Position numbers and translations under genes: made by a program. Under the pieces are notes generated by a model. That model made no database searches and was not told where the DNA came from. It saw nothing but the letters and a program-made list of their open reading frames with translations. Positions 33,411 to 43,765 of a DNA stretch of 64,000 bases are shown here, piece by piece (position 1 is the first letter of the stretch; every line of letters begins with the position of its first letter). Source of the DNA: Euphorbia lathyris (lineage: Eukaryota; Streptophyta; Magnoliopsida; Malpighiales; Euphorbiaceae); assembly GCF_963576675.1 (NCBI RefSeq), contig NC_088918.1:39589501-39653500 (forward strand), given 5' to 3'.

Positions 33411-34830
33411 GGTCGCAAAAGACACAGTCTGAAAGAGGTGTTGTTTCTGGGGAACCGAAGAAGCCTATTGTCCCTAACCTTAAAAATTTTGAACAACCAT
33501 CTACCTTAAGTGATCTTGCATTGACGAAAATGGTTTCTACTTATCCTGAGTTTGCTCATTTAGGATTCTTAATTCCTACTCCTGCCCAAGTGATAACTAA
33601 GGCCCCTAAAGGTCTTTTGGGATTTTATGAGATCTTCTTGGAAATGGGGTTCATCTCCTCTTCTTTCCTGGCGTTGTAAATGTCCTGAACGAGCTCGACA
33701 TTTTCCTTGCCCATAAGGATGCAAGCGGGGGGCGGAGAATGCATTTTCCATCCCCGTCCCCGACTAGTCGGGGATTCCCCATCCCCATCCTCGCGAGTTA
33801 GACGGAGATAGATTTGTCCCCCATCACCGTCCCGTGGGGAATCTCCATCCCCGTTTAAAAATACTTTTTCCCTATTCCACATCCTCGTCCCCGTGGGGAA
33901 TCACCATTTATATTTTAAAAAAAAATCAGTATATATTTCTTTTTTCTTCTCCTTCCTAATTCTAAGTTTCTTTTGCCTTTAGTTTAGGTTAGGAAAAATA
34001 TTCATTTAGTACTTGGCTAATATTTTATTTATCCCATTTAAATTTTGATTTGAAAATAACTCTATTTAATTTAAGTTAAATGTAATAAATTATAATATTT
34101 AAATTATAATTTTAATTATAATGGAGAATAATTGGGGATCCATTGGGGATTAATGGGGCGGGGCCGGGGATCTCCACAGGGCAGGGATACCATTCCCCAT
34201 CCCCGCCCCATCCCCTTCACGGGGGATACGATTATCCCCATCCATCGTCCTATGGGGATTCTTATCGGTGATTCTCCGTCCCTATCGGGGCGGGTCACCG
34301 ATGGGGTCGGGGAATCCCCTCCCCATTTGCATCCATACTTACCCAGTTATCTCCTAATGGATGGCTGGATTTGCTTGGGTTGGTCAAAATATGCATCGAT
34401 ATGAATTTTGAGTTGACTGGGCCCTTATTCCGCCATATTTAGACTCCTTTAATAAGGAAGAATAACGATTCGATGTGGCTATCGAGGGCTCCCTTTAACC
34501 ACCTTCTTTTATTTCCGACAAGCCTTCCAACAACAAATTTTTTAACCTTCTTGGTTTTGGATCTTCCTACTAAAGGACAAAAGAGGCAGGCCCTTGGATG
34601 GGGGCACTGTATCCCAAAGGATTCCCCTTTCGTTCCTAATGGAACTCTGTAGCGATGAATAAGGACAATTGGCACGAGTTGGTTCCGCTATCGCCTTTGG
34701 AGAAGCGTATGCGCACTTTTTTGACCAAGCTGAAATTTACTTTCACTGGGAAGAAGCTATTAACCTATATGGCCGAGAACAAGCTATTCATGCTCAAATT
34801 TCCTGATGTATAGTTTATAAGGAATGGTTG
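33411..34830 (+). pseudogene. Gypsy-type transposon ORF (Transposase_28-like), interrupted
   Basis: The first part (33411-33716) reads in broken frame as ...TLSDLALTKMVSTYPEFAHLGFLIPTP...KAPKGLLGFYEIFLEMGFISS, then NVLNELDIFLAHKDA after a frame change. The layout, a short linker followed by G-FYE-xxF-x-G-F and then a hydrophobic NVL-L segment, recalls the plant putative gypsy type transposon domain. A CCCC-rich MITE occupies 33717-34334. Decayed continuation is seen to about 34830 (for example LFCPLV-like and QAEIYFHWEEAINLY pieces) with many stops. The family call is by resemblance only. Confidence 0.45.
33717..34334. mobile_element. MITE with CCCC/GGGG-rich inverted ends
   Basis: Left end ggatgcaagcggggggcgga and right end, inverted, ggatgcaaatggggagggga. 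The subterminal 150-200 bp on each side are full of ccccgtccccg and ggggaatccc words in both orientations, and the centre (33900-34110) is AT-rich. No clean target duplication was read. It lies within the gypsy-type ORF. Small frames on either strand here are translations of the repeat words. Confidence 0.75.
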
Positions 34831-34940
34831 TTGAATATAATAATTTGTTCGCACGTGTCTATTGATGCATTCTTCCCATTTTAATCAATTGATTCCTATG
34901 TTTGCAGGATCTAATTAATATGCCTACTTTGTGGCAAACA

Positions 34941-36214
34941 TTAACTGTATATAGTTTTTAGTCCTAGCTTGTGTATAAGTTCTTCAAATTTCAACTTTTC
35001 CAAAGATTTTGTTAACAAATCTGCAATTTGCTTATTGTCATAAATAGATAGCAAGTGAATAACCCCTTCTTGCACCTTCTCTCTCACGAAACAACAATCA
35101 AGTTCTATATGTTTTGTCTTTTCATGAAAAATTGGATTGTTAGCAATGTGAATTGCTAACTGATTATCACAGTCGATTAAGACGGTTTGTTGATGACTAA
35201 TGCATATGTTATCCAACATGTATAGGGACTATTGAACACCTTTCAATTGTCAGTTGCCTTTTACTTTTCTATGAAATCAATCATCCTCCAAGAAACACCG
35301 TAAAAGTTGTGACTGATCTTCTAGTGTCTACATAGCTCCCCAAATTTGAGTCACTAAAAGCTTTCAGTTGCAAATTACCCTTGCTAGGATAAAATAAACC
35401 CTGTGTTGGCATTTTCTTGAGATACCTCAAGACACTATGAACATCATGTATATGAATATCTGTTGCACAGTCAAGGAATTGACTTAAACAACTAACAAAA
35501 AAGGATAATATAGCCTCATATTGGCCAAATAAATTAACTTGGCAACAATCGCCCTGTATTATTGTATATCCTCTAGCTAATTCCATGTTGTCATGGACAA
35601 CTTAAAAGTAGACTTAATTCCATGTTTCACAAGTCCTAGCAAGTTCATGTCCTGCTTGCTGTAAATTGTCATTAGTATTTGCAGTTGCTGAATTTTCTTC
35701 AACATGACTATCTAACACATCTAAATGAATAGCTGATACATCATCATGCACAACAGAATCCATATGATCATAGACATATGTAAAATGTGCTTGAAAATCT
35801 AAATTAGGAACAACAGTAGGCCCTCCTTGTTGTGCCTTTTGTAAATATGGAAATGAAGTTCCATAAAATGAAACCTCTAGAAATGACAAACTTTCTATTA
35901 ACTAAATCATATAACCTATATACTTTAGTGTTTGCTACAAAACCTAAAAAACACATATACAAATATCCTTAGTTAAAAAAAAATTTCCCAATTTGATTAA
36001 CAATTATAGTAGAACAATTAGGTAAAGACACATAAATGTCAAACACACTAACAACATCAATAATCACACTAATATCTGTAGCAACATGATCTATTGCTCC
36101 TGAATCTAAAATCCAACGTACAACTGTATTGACTTGAGTATTCAGAATAAAAGCATTTCTTATTTTGGAATCAGAAATACCTGGATAAAATGTATTTCCA
36201 AAGTCTGATTGCAT
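34941..36214 (-). pseudogene. Copia pol remnant: protease, RT tail, RNase H
   Basis: WILDSGAIDHVATD at about 36110 carries the aspartic protease DSGA motif. After a gap, YLKKMPTQGLFYPSKGN and LKAFSDSNLGSYVDTRRS (35440-35300) are the copia RT/RNase H connection. CDNQLAIHIANNPIFHEKTKHIELDC and QIADLLTKSLEKLKFEEL (35219-34941) are the RNase H end. Integrase and the YVDD core are absent. Confidence 0.82.
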
Positions 36215-36415
36215 AGTTGGTCCTGACTGTGTGTCGTGTGGCTAAACTGCTATTGTTGTAGAATGTTCATACTGCAATTGTGCTACATGATGAGTAGAGA
36301 AGGCATTGATAGATGACTGATTGGATAGTTTATTCTACATCTGAACTTACACAAACAACTATAACATGTTCATCAATGTATTATACTTTGCTGGTGGAAT
36401 GGAAACTGAAGAACC

Positions 36416-37934
36416 TTAATCTTGAACAACAAAAGTTTGACCCAAATATTGAACAATATTTCTACCTAGACCCTTTTGTCCAGTCACCATATGAGTTACA
36501 ACCCTTTTCTTATTATTATTTGACTTAAAATTTGAAGGAAACTCGTGCTTCTTGTGGCATTGATCAATAATATGCCATTCTTTTCCACAGAAACTACAAT
36601 TCTTGATATTCCCTCCATTGTTGGTGCCTTTACGGTAATTACTAACTCCAACATTTATATTATTGCCGTGGGAAAAAATAATAGTGGTATCCAAAGAGCT
36701 TAGAATACTCACACCAGCCCCTCATGAATTTGCCTCTTATGTTGAACAACCATATTGAAAACCTTTTTAAGATTAGGCAATGAATCCATCATTAACACTT
36801 GAGTTTTAATCATACTAAAATTGTCATTTAACACCCTTAGAAACTTAATGATGAAATCTTGTGTTTGTTGTTCTCTGTCATTCTTAATAGCAATACAAGT
36901 AGTAGAACCAGTTGGCACACAATCACAATTTTGAACATGACATTAACTAATTCTTTGCATATTACTAGGGATGGCAACAGGTAGGGTACACATGGGTAGT
37001 GCCCATCCCAATCCCTTACCCGTTTATTTTTTTAGTTACCCATACCCGTCCCATTACCCTAACGGGTAATACTTTTTGCATCCCATGCCCGTCCCATTTA
37101 ATTCGCGGGTACCCTTACCCGTTAAAAATCAATAAATAAAACAAAAAAATATTACAAACTTAACAAAGTATAAATTTAATAAATCATCCATTTAAAAATT
37201 GAACAAATTGAACCTTAATAACTAAGAATAAAGTAACTTGGTGGTATCAATCAGTGGTTATAGAACAAAAGGTTGTGATTCAAATCTCACATTTTGCATC
37301 TAAAAAGCAATAATATTTTTTAATATATAAAATATTTTGACAGGTAACGAGTACCAGGTATCCTGGAGGTATTCCCATTACCCTAATAGGTAATGGTTTT
37401 GATCTCATCCTCTTTTATACATGATACAGGTCGTCCCATTAAGGTCAGGTAGTGTTGGATACCCGCAGGTACAGTACCCATTGTCATCCCTACATATTAC
37501 CTGTAACTTGGTGAAATAACATATAAATGAAGGATCTCCTTGCATCAATACTGCAATTTCATCTTGCAACTCAGTTATGCACAGTTAATTTGATTGAGAG
37601 AAATGATTTTTGAAATTCTGCTAAACCTGATAGCAGTCTCAAACCATGTGATGCTTTGTGAGATCGAAGAAGAAATAGAATTATTGATCCAAGAAAGCAC
37701 AAGTTGATTACACTTATTCCATGTCAATTGATTCACTTCCTCAACATCTGTTTGTAATAGCATACCATCAATAAACTTGAGATTTGTTTTCGCTGTTAAA
37801 GAACGCTTCATTGCCATAGTCCAAGAATGATAATCTTTACTACCTGTTAATGGTAAAGGTACTAGAGATTGACTTGTATTTTCACTAAGGTGTATATAAT
37901 AGAAGCTCGTCATAGAGGATGATTGATCAAACAC
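36416..37934 (-). pseudogene. Copia gag with zinc knuckle, interrupted by a MITE
   Basis: Right to left: the capsid N-terminus (SLVPLPLTGSKDYHSWTMAM, KRSLTAKTNLKFIDG, WNKCNQLVLSWINNSIS), then the MITE, then FIIKFLRVLNDNFSMIKTQV and a worn zinc knuckle CSFCGKEWHIIDQCHKKH at about 36590. The motifs match the retrotransposon gag type that begins with a short leader and GxxNYxxW-like signature. Frames break at the MITE and near 36712. Confidence 0.8.
36966..37492. mobile_element. hAT MITE, 527 bp, perfect 8-bp target duplication
   Basis: catattac is present at 36958-36965 and 37493-37500. Terminal repeats are tagggatggcaacaggtagg at the left and, inverted, tagggatgacaatgggtact at the right. The subterminal parts carry many gggta/tacccg words in both orientations. 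The centre is AT-rich and includes a short tRNA-like phrase (37245-37290). No coding capacity. It lies in the gag of the decayed copia element. Confidence 0.92.
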
Positions 37935-38353
37935 AATGCAATCAGTGTCACTAGAGTAGTCATCTCGCTAAAAAAATCCAAGAAGCTTCTTGGAAAAGAG
38001 ATCTAAACCTTACAAAAGGTCATATAAAAGAGAGAAAAGAATACAGATCTAACACAAATATCTATAGAAAGAAAAGTAGAATTTCTCAAAAAAAAATATG
38101 AACAGAATAAGATTGGAAGATTGATTTAATCGTTGTGATACCGTATCAAACATATAGCAAAAGAAGAAAAACTGGAATAGTAATGAAGAAGATTATTGTA
38201 TACCTTAATAAACATACAATATATACAATAAACGGTTTAGAGAAATAAAGTAAAATTCTAACTTCATCCCTATAATTCAAACTTACTCTTAAATTATCCA
38301 TATAACTATAAAATAATAAAACCTTACTATATATTCCAATACTTTTCTTGCTT

Positions 38354-38368
38354 GGTACCTTCCTTACT
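38354..38368 (+). repeat. Left target-site duplication of LINE-2
   Basis: ggtaccttccttact, identical to 43751-43765. Confidence 0.93.
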
Positions 38369-38395
38369 ATTTTTTTTTGAAACTGAAATAGATGT

Positions 38396-41300
38396 TTATT
38401 GATCGGAATAAAGAGCAGAAACAATACATGGAGGAGGTAGAGACAACCAAACCTCCCTAACAGAAGCAGATGCAACTGCTCTAACCGCACAATGAGCAGC
38501 AGAATTTGCTGACCTATAAACGAAAGAAATAGATGCGTTCACAATTTCCTGTAACAGGGATTTGCAATCTTTAATAATTAAACCAAGATCCGAACTGCAG
38601 CCAGTTTCTCGCTGTAAAGCATACACTAGCAATTGAGAGTCTGTTTCGATCATGACATTTTGTCTTCCTGAGTCCTTGAGCCAGTTCAACGCTTCTCGAC
38701 AAGAGATTACCTCCACCAGGAAGGGATCCAAACAGCATTGGATTGCTCCATTACCCGCAGCCAAAAATAAGCCATCTTCATCTCTTAAGACAAACCCGAA
38801 ACCAGCAAAGCCTTCCGCCTGAAAGATAACACCATCAATGTTTAATTTGACGAAACCTTTGGGGGGTGCTGCCATTTCAGACGAACCGGCGGACCAGTAG
38901 TGGCCGGAGAACCGACCCGCACCTGAGCTTCCTTCCATCTCGTAAGATACGCCGCCATTATACTGTTTTGAGGACCAGACTTGATTATTCCTGTTTATCC
39001 ATATAAACCAGCAACACATAGTAGCAATCTCCACATGGTTTAGAAAATCATAAAAAAGTACCTCCTAGAAAATTCGGAACAAGGAGCAACGACTGCTTAG
39101 CGACGCAAGAGGGGAGAAACTCCACACTGCCCCCACTGAACGACACATGACCAGCGCATGGAAAGCGCTCTCCTCACCCTGACCGCACATCGGACACACT
39201 ATGGTTACCGGAACCTTGCGCCTAGCCAGCTCAATCAGCGTCGGCAAACAGTCTGTCAATGTCCGCCATACCAGATTTTTAACCTTAGGCGGAACTTTCA
39301 TATTCCAGATGTTCTTCCAAATAGTATCAGACCCAACAGAAACATTGTTAACATTTACCTGCGCTTCCACAGCTGTTTGTAGGTGCTTCTGACGAAGAAT
39401 TTCCCTTTAGGATCTCCGGTCCATTCCCAAGCATCTGGGACTGCTCTCAAGCTAAGCGGCGTATTTAATATTAGAGAAGCGTCTCTTTCAACGAAAATAC
39501 CATTAATCAGATCAGTGTTCCACTCCCCTGAGTCCAAGCGAAGACTATCCACTATTGAACTGCCCAAGCCGGCGAAGTGGTCACTTTCAATATATGGGTT
39601 AATCGGGTCGGCCATCCAGGGATCCTCCCATATATTTATCGAAGCACCAGATCCTACCACTTTCCTGCAGCTCACCAACAATACAGGCTGCACAGCAAAC
39701 AGGCTCTATCAAATATAACTCGATCTATTTCCGATATCAGCAGCAAGGAAAGATGAAGAAGGATAATATCGAGCCCTGTAGACCCGAGCAACCAGCTATT
39801 CTGGCTGCGTGATGAGTCGCCATCCTTGTTTTGACAATAATGCTAGGTTGAAGAGGTTTAGTTTTCTAAAACCCAGACCCCCTCACCTTTTGATGTACAC
39901 AACTTATCCCATGACTTCTAGTGGATGCCTCTGCCACTCGAGCTTGAAGAGCCCCACCAAAACGAGTTCATCAAACGTTCTAAATCTGCACATAGCATTT
40001 TAGGGAGTAAGAACAGACTCATAGCATAGGAGGGAAGAGCCTGAATTATGGATTTAAGTAGAACCCCCTTACCAGCGCGAGACAATAGCTTAGATTTCCA
40101 GCTTGTAATTCTGGCTCAAACTTTGTTAGTGATAAATTAAAAAACCCTGGATTTACATCTCCCAACCAGAGACGGAAGACCAAGATAGTTGCCAGCAGTT
40201 GATTCCAGTGAAATTCCAAATAGCGAGCTTAATTGTACCCGCAGAGAATTACTACAGTTCTTGCTGAAAGAAATTGAAGACTTTGAGAAATTAACCTGTT
40301 GGCCAAATGTTGTCTCATATAGATTAAGGCACTATTGATCCGTTTGACACTCCTCCCTTGAGGCTTTAAAGAATAGGTAGCTGTCATCAGTAAAAAAAAA
40401 TAGGTGGGAAATAGACGGAGTTGACCTTGCTATACGGCACCCATGGATTAGATTCTGATCCTCCAAAGCTGATAAAGATGCCGATAGACCCTCAGCACAA
40501 ATGAGGAAAAGGTACGGAGAGATTGGGTCACCTTGACGGAGTCCTCTCTATGGTCGAATAAGCCCTTTTGTGTGGTTGTCGTGGAAGACTTTATATTCTA
40601 CTTTGGTGACACAATGCATAACCAGAGATACCCACTTAACATCAAACCCCGGTGTTATCAACATTCATCTTAGGAACTCCCACTCAACATGATCATACGC
40701 TTTAGCCATATCAAGTTTAAGAGACACATACCTTGTTTCCATTTAATTTTATCCCGGAGGTAGTGGTTTACTTCAAAGGCTAGCATAATGTTGTCTGTAA
40801 TCAATCTACATGGGATAAAAGCACTCTGAGCTGGAGAGATAATGAGATTGAGGACCCTCTTTATCCTGTTAGCTATAGCCTTGGCTAGGACTTCGTAAAT
40901 CATATTACATAATGCTATTGGTCTGAGATCAGAGACTTTTTCAGGCACATTTTTCTTTGGAATCAGAACGATGTTGGTTTCATGGATACAATCAGGGAAT
41001 ACTCCATCATTCAGCCATTGGATACAGGACTTAACCACATCAGGCTCAACAAGACCCCAATAATGTTGGTAGAAATACGGATTAAACCCATCAGGACCTG
41101 GGCTTTTATCCGGGTGCATAAAGAACATGGCATGCTTAATTTCGACTTCTGTGAAAGGCTTGAGCAATTCCTCATTTGTCTCAGGAGAAATTTTGTGATG
41201 TACATTCCTCAGTATAGGGTAAGAATCACATCTCGAAGAAGCAAAAATATCAATAAAATAGCTAGTGATTAAGGACGTCAAACCCGAATCCCAGTCGACC

Positions 41301-42431
41301 CAGCTGCCTGTATTATCCTTCAGCCTATTTATTTGATTTTTCATTCTTCTATTGTTTGCAACAGCGTGAAAGAACTTTGAATTCGTGTCACCCACCTGTA
41401 GCCAGTTTATTTTGCTTCTTTGCTTCCAGTACAACTCCTATTGGAGCAAAATTTCATCAAGTCGGATCCGAGCATTTTGCAACATATCTCTTGCACTTTC
41501 GTCTGTCGAATTTATGAACCTCCGGATGTCATGCTTACACTGCCGAATTTGGAGTTTGAAACGATTTCGCACTGCACTTCCCCATTTATGCAATTTTGAA
41601 CCGCACCTTGCCTGTCTGCTTAATAGATCCTCGCCTGGCTCACACGTCCAAACCAAACTCACCTATTCATAACAATCCTCCTCACGAGTCCATGCATTTT
41701 CAAATCTGAATAAACGAGATGGAGGAGCAGAAATAGGCTTCGGGAGTAAGAGTAGAGCTGAGTGGTCACTACAAGAAGTGTCTTCATTGCGAACATAACC
41801 AGAACTGAATAAAGAAAGCCAAGCCACTGAGGCAAAAGCCCTGTCAAGCTTTTCCTCAATACAATTATCAGATCCCCTACCTTTTTCCCATGTAAAACGA
41901 TAGCCTGACATGTGAATTTCAGATAAACTGCAATCCGCCATTGCCTCATTGAAACCCCATAATAGAGCCGAAGGATGCCTGTTACCTCCACATTTTTCGG
42001 ACTGGGAGAGAAGATGTTGAAATCCCCTATAATAGCCAAGGGTGTTGTGTTATTAGAACAAAGACTGCGCAGAAGCTGCCACGAGTCTGACCGCCTTGAG
42101 TGTTCAGGAAAGCCATTAAAACTGGTCAATCGATACTCCGGCAAACCAATTAGAGAAACATTGAAATCAATATATTTTAGAGAGAAACCCAACAGCTGAA
42201 TAGAATTTGCAATTTTTCAAAGGAGAACAAGACCCCCACCTTGATTAACAGGATCCACGAAGAACAGACCAACAAAAGAAAGCTTCTTCTTTAGAGCCTC
42301 AAGCTTCTAGCATTGCACTTAAATTCCATCAGAAAAATGAAATCAGGATGAAAGGTAGATACCAGCTCCACCAACTGACGAACTCTCCGGGCATTCCCGA
42401 TCCCCCGACAGTTCCAAGAGAGAGTGCTCAT
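38396..42431 (-). pseudogene. LINE-2 ORF2, endonuclease-RT-RNase H, disrupted
   Basis: ORF2 starts MSTLSWNCRGIGNARRV at 42431, sharing ATGA with the ORF1 stop. Endonuclease: FLMEF, then IIGDFN near 42020 and SDHSALLL near 41760. RT: SPGPDGFNP, DLRPIALCNMIYEVL, QSAFIPCRLITDN (40670-41434), then in poor frame a worn active site reading FFTDDSYLF near 40395, where the first catalytic-loop residue differs from FADD. Zinc-binding region: WRTLTDCLPT and CPMCGQGEESAFH (39065-39370). RNase H: FVKLNIDG, GFVLRDEDG, IETDSQLLVYALQ, YRSANSAAHCAVRA (38396-39034). Stops and shifts near 42290, 41940, 41660, 41436 and 40670, plus a decayed stretch at 39700-40660, make it inactive. Confidence 0.9.
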
Positions 42432-43601
42432 GGGCCTGTGCGAGCCAGATTAGCCCGACTCGCTTCCATTTTTTCGTTCAAAACACCTACTAATTCTTTA
42501 ACAACTGAACTTTCACAATCCATAGAACCTGATTGATTCTGCTGAAAATTGATTTCCTTCCCGAATACATGTTTGCGTTTAGGGTCAGTGAGCTCAATAC
42601 CTTCATCATCTGTATCCGGTTTATAAAAATCGGCCTGTTTTAAGCTACCTTTTTGCTGGTTCTCCTTTCCTGAGGTCGCACCCATACCCTGACTGTGGCC
42701 GGCGTTGAAGCCTGGGGGGACCATTATAGCAATTTTTGGGATGATGAGAGAGGTTCCTGTGACTCCTGAGCCTTCCCTTGTAGGAGATTCTGACATTTGA
42801 GTAGCGGGAGGAGGCAGTTGGAAGGGTCTATTAAGTAGAAATCTAAACTGAGGCTGATTAAGATAGCGACGAGTAGGTGCCCGTAGCCAAGGGCCATATA
42901 CACGCTCCACAAAGTTTGGATCATCGACCTCAAGCAGTGCCTGACAGAACTTATCGGCGTGCCTAATGTGACCACATATAAAACAAAAACTTGGAAGGCG
43001 CTCATACTTGAAATTCACCCAGAAAATACTGCCCCCGGATAAGCTAATTTGCATTTTCCGTTTGAGAGGAAAGTTCACATCAATAGACACCCGGATTCTG
43101 AGGTAAGTACGAGAAACACCAGTAAAGTTATTAGGATCCGCTTCAATAAAAAAAACCCATGTAGTTTCCAATGCTCTTGGCTACTTTCTCAGACATAAAC
43201 CCCACTGGAAGATCATGAACCTGAATCCAGAACTCTACATGTGTGAGAGGAAAATCCGACGGGTTCTGACCCTCATCGATACATTTAAGAATCAGTAGTT
43301 GTTGCTCGAACGTCCAAGGACCCCACTGAACTACTCTGTCACGTTCCCAGGGATGATAAAATTCAAAACGAAATAGGTTTGGACCTAAATCCTCAATAAA
43401 GATACCTTTAGAAGGGCTCCATACATTTGCAAGCGTTGATTTCATGAAAGCCGCTTTAATCGGCCAGTCGGTGAGGAATCGGCCTATCAGACACCAGGAT
43501 TTGGGTTGTTGGGAAGCGGCGATTTCATCAGGTTGGAGAACGAGACCGGTACGCAATTCTTCCTCTAGCGTGAACTGGTCGGAGCTGGCAGACGGATCCA
43601 T
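42428..43601 (-). pseudogene. LINE-2 ORF1, one frameshift
   Basis: The start is MDPSASSDQFTLEEELRTGL at 43601. The DUF4283 part is well kept: KSWCLIGRFLTDWPIKAAFM, LFRFEFYHPWERDRVVQWGP, VEFWIQVHDLPVGFMSEKVA. A frame change near 43150 leads into the second frame (43171-42428) with RIRVSIDVNFPLKRKM, WVNFKYERLPSFCFICGHIRHADKFC (zinc knuckle C-x2-C-x4-H-x4-C) and a hydrophilic tail ending at 42428. It would be an RNA-binding chaperone for LINE RNA. The reading change coincides with a run of A's (seen as aaaaaaa near 43148-43154), a common place for slips. Confidence 0.85.
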
Positions 43602-43750
43602 GAGAAGCGAAACAAACGAGGCGGAGGGATTGAATCAGGTTGATAAGGGAGGCGGTGGCGGTGGCGGAAAACAATGGCTGGACAACAGCGAGGTTTTCTA
43701 ACTTTCTAACTTTCTACCTTCCTCGATTGATCCTTTGTTAATGGTGTTAT

Positions 43751-43765
43751 GGTACCTTCCTTACT
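43751..43765 (+). repeat. Right target-site duplication of LINE-2
   Basis: ggtaccttccttact, identical to 38354-38368. Confidence 0.93.

Larger units (their letters stand above)
34941..38150 (-). mobile_element. Internally deleted copia retrotransposon
   Basis: On the minus strand the remains run gag (37934-36416), protease (36214), a spacer (35889-35614), the tail of RT (35586-35281) and RNase H (35219-34941). Integrase and the RT catalytic core are missing. A primer-site-like phrase (GATACGGTATCACAACG on the minus strand) near 38137 suggests that the LTR lies to the right and was entered by LINE-2 at 38369. A hAT MITE sits inside gag at 36966-37492. It is a non-functional, repeatedly hit copy. 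Confidence 0.82.
38369..43750 (-). mobile_element. Full-length plant L1-type LINE (LINE-2 of this window)
   Basis: A 15-bp direct repeat, ggtaccttccttact, flanks the element at 38354-38368 and 43751-43765. The poly(A) tail is seen as T's at 38371-38379 and the 5' end is near 43750. Structure on the minus strand: 5' UTR of about 150 bp, ORF1 (43601-42428), ORF2 from an overlapping ATGA (42431), then endonuclease, RT, zinc-binding and RNase H regions ending at 38396. ORF1 has one frame change and ORF2 several breaks. It is related to LINE-1 (same order and motifs) but clearly diverged. It landed in sequence next to the deleted copia element. Confidence 0.94.
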
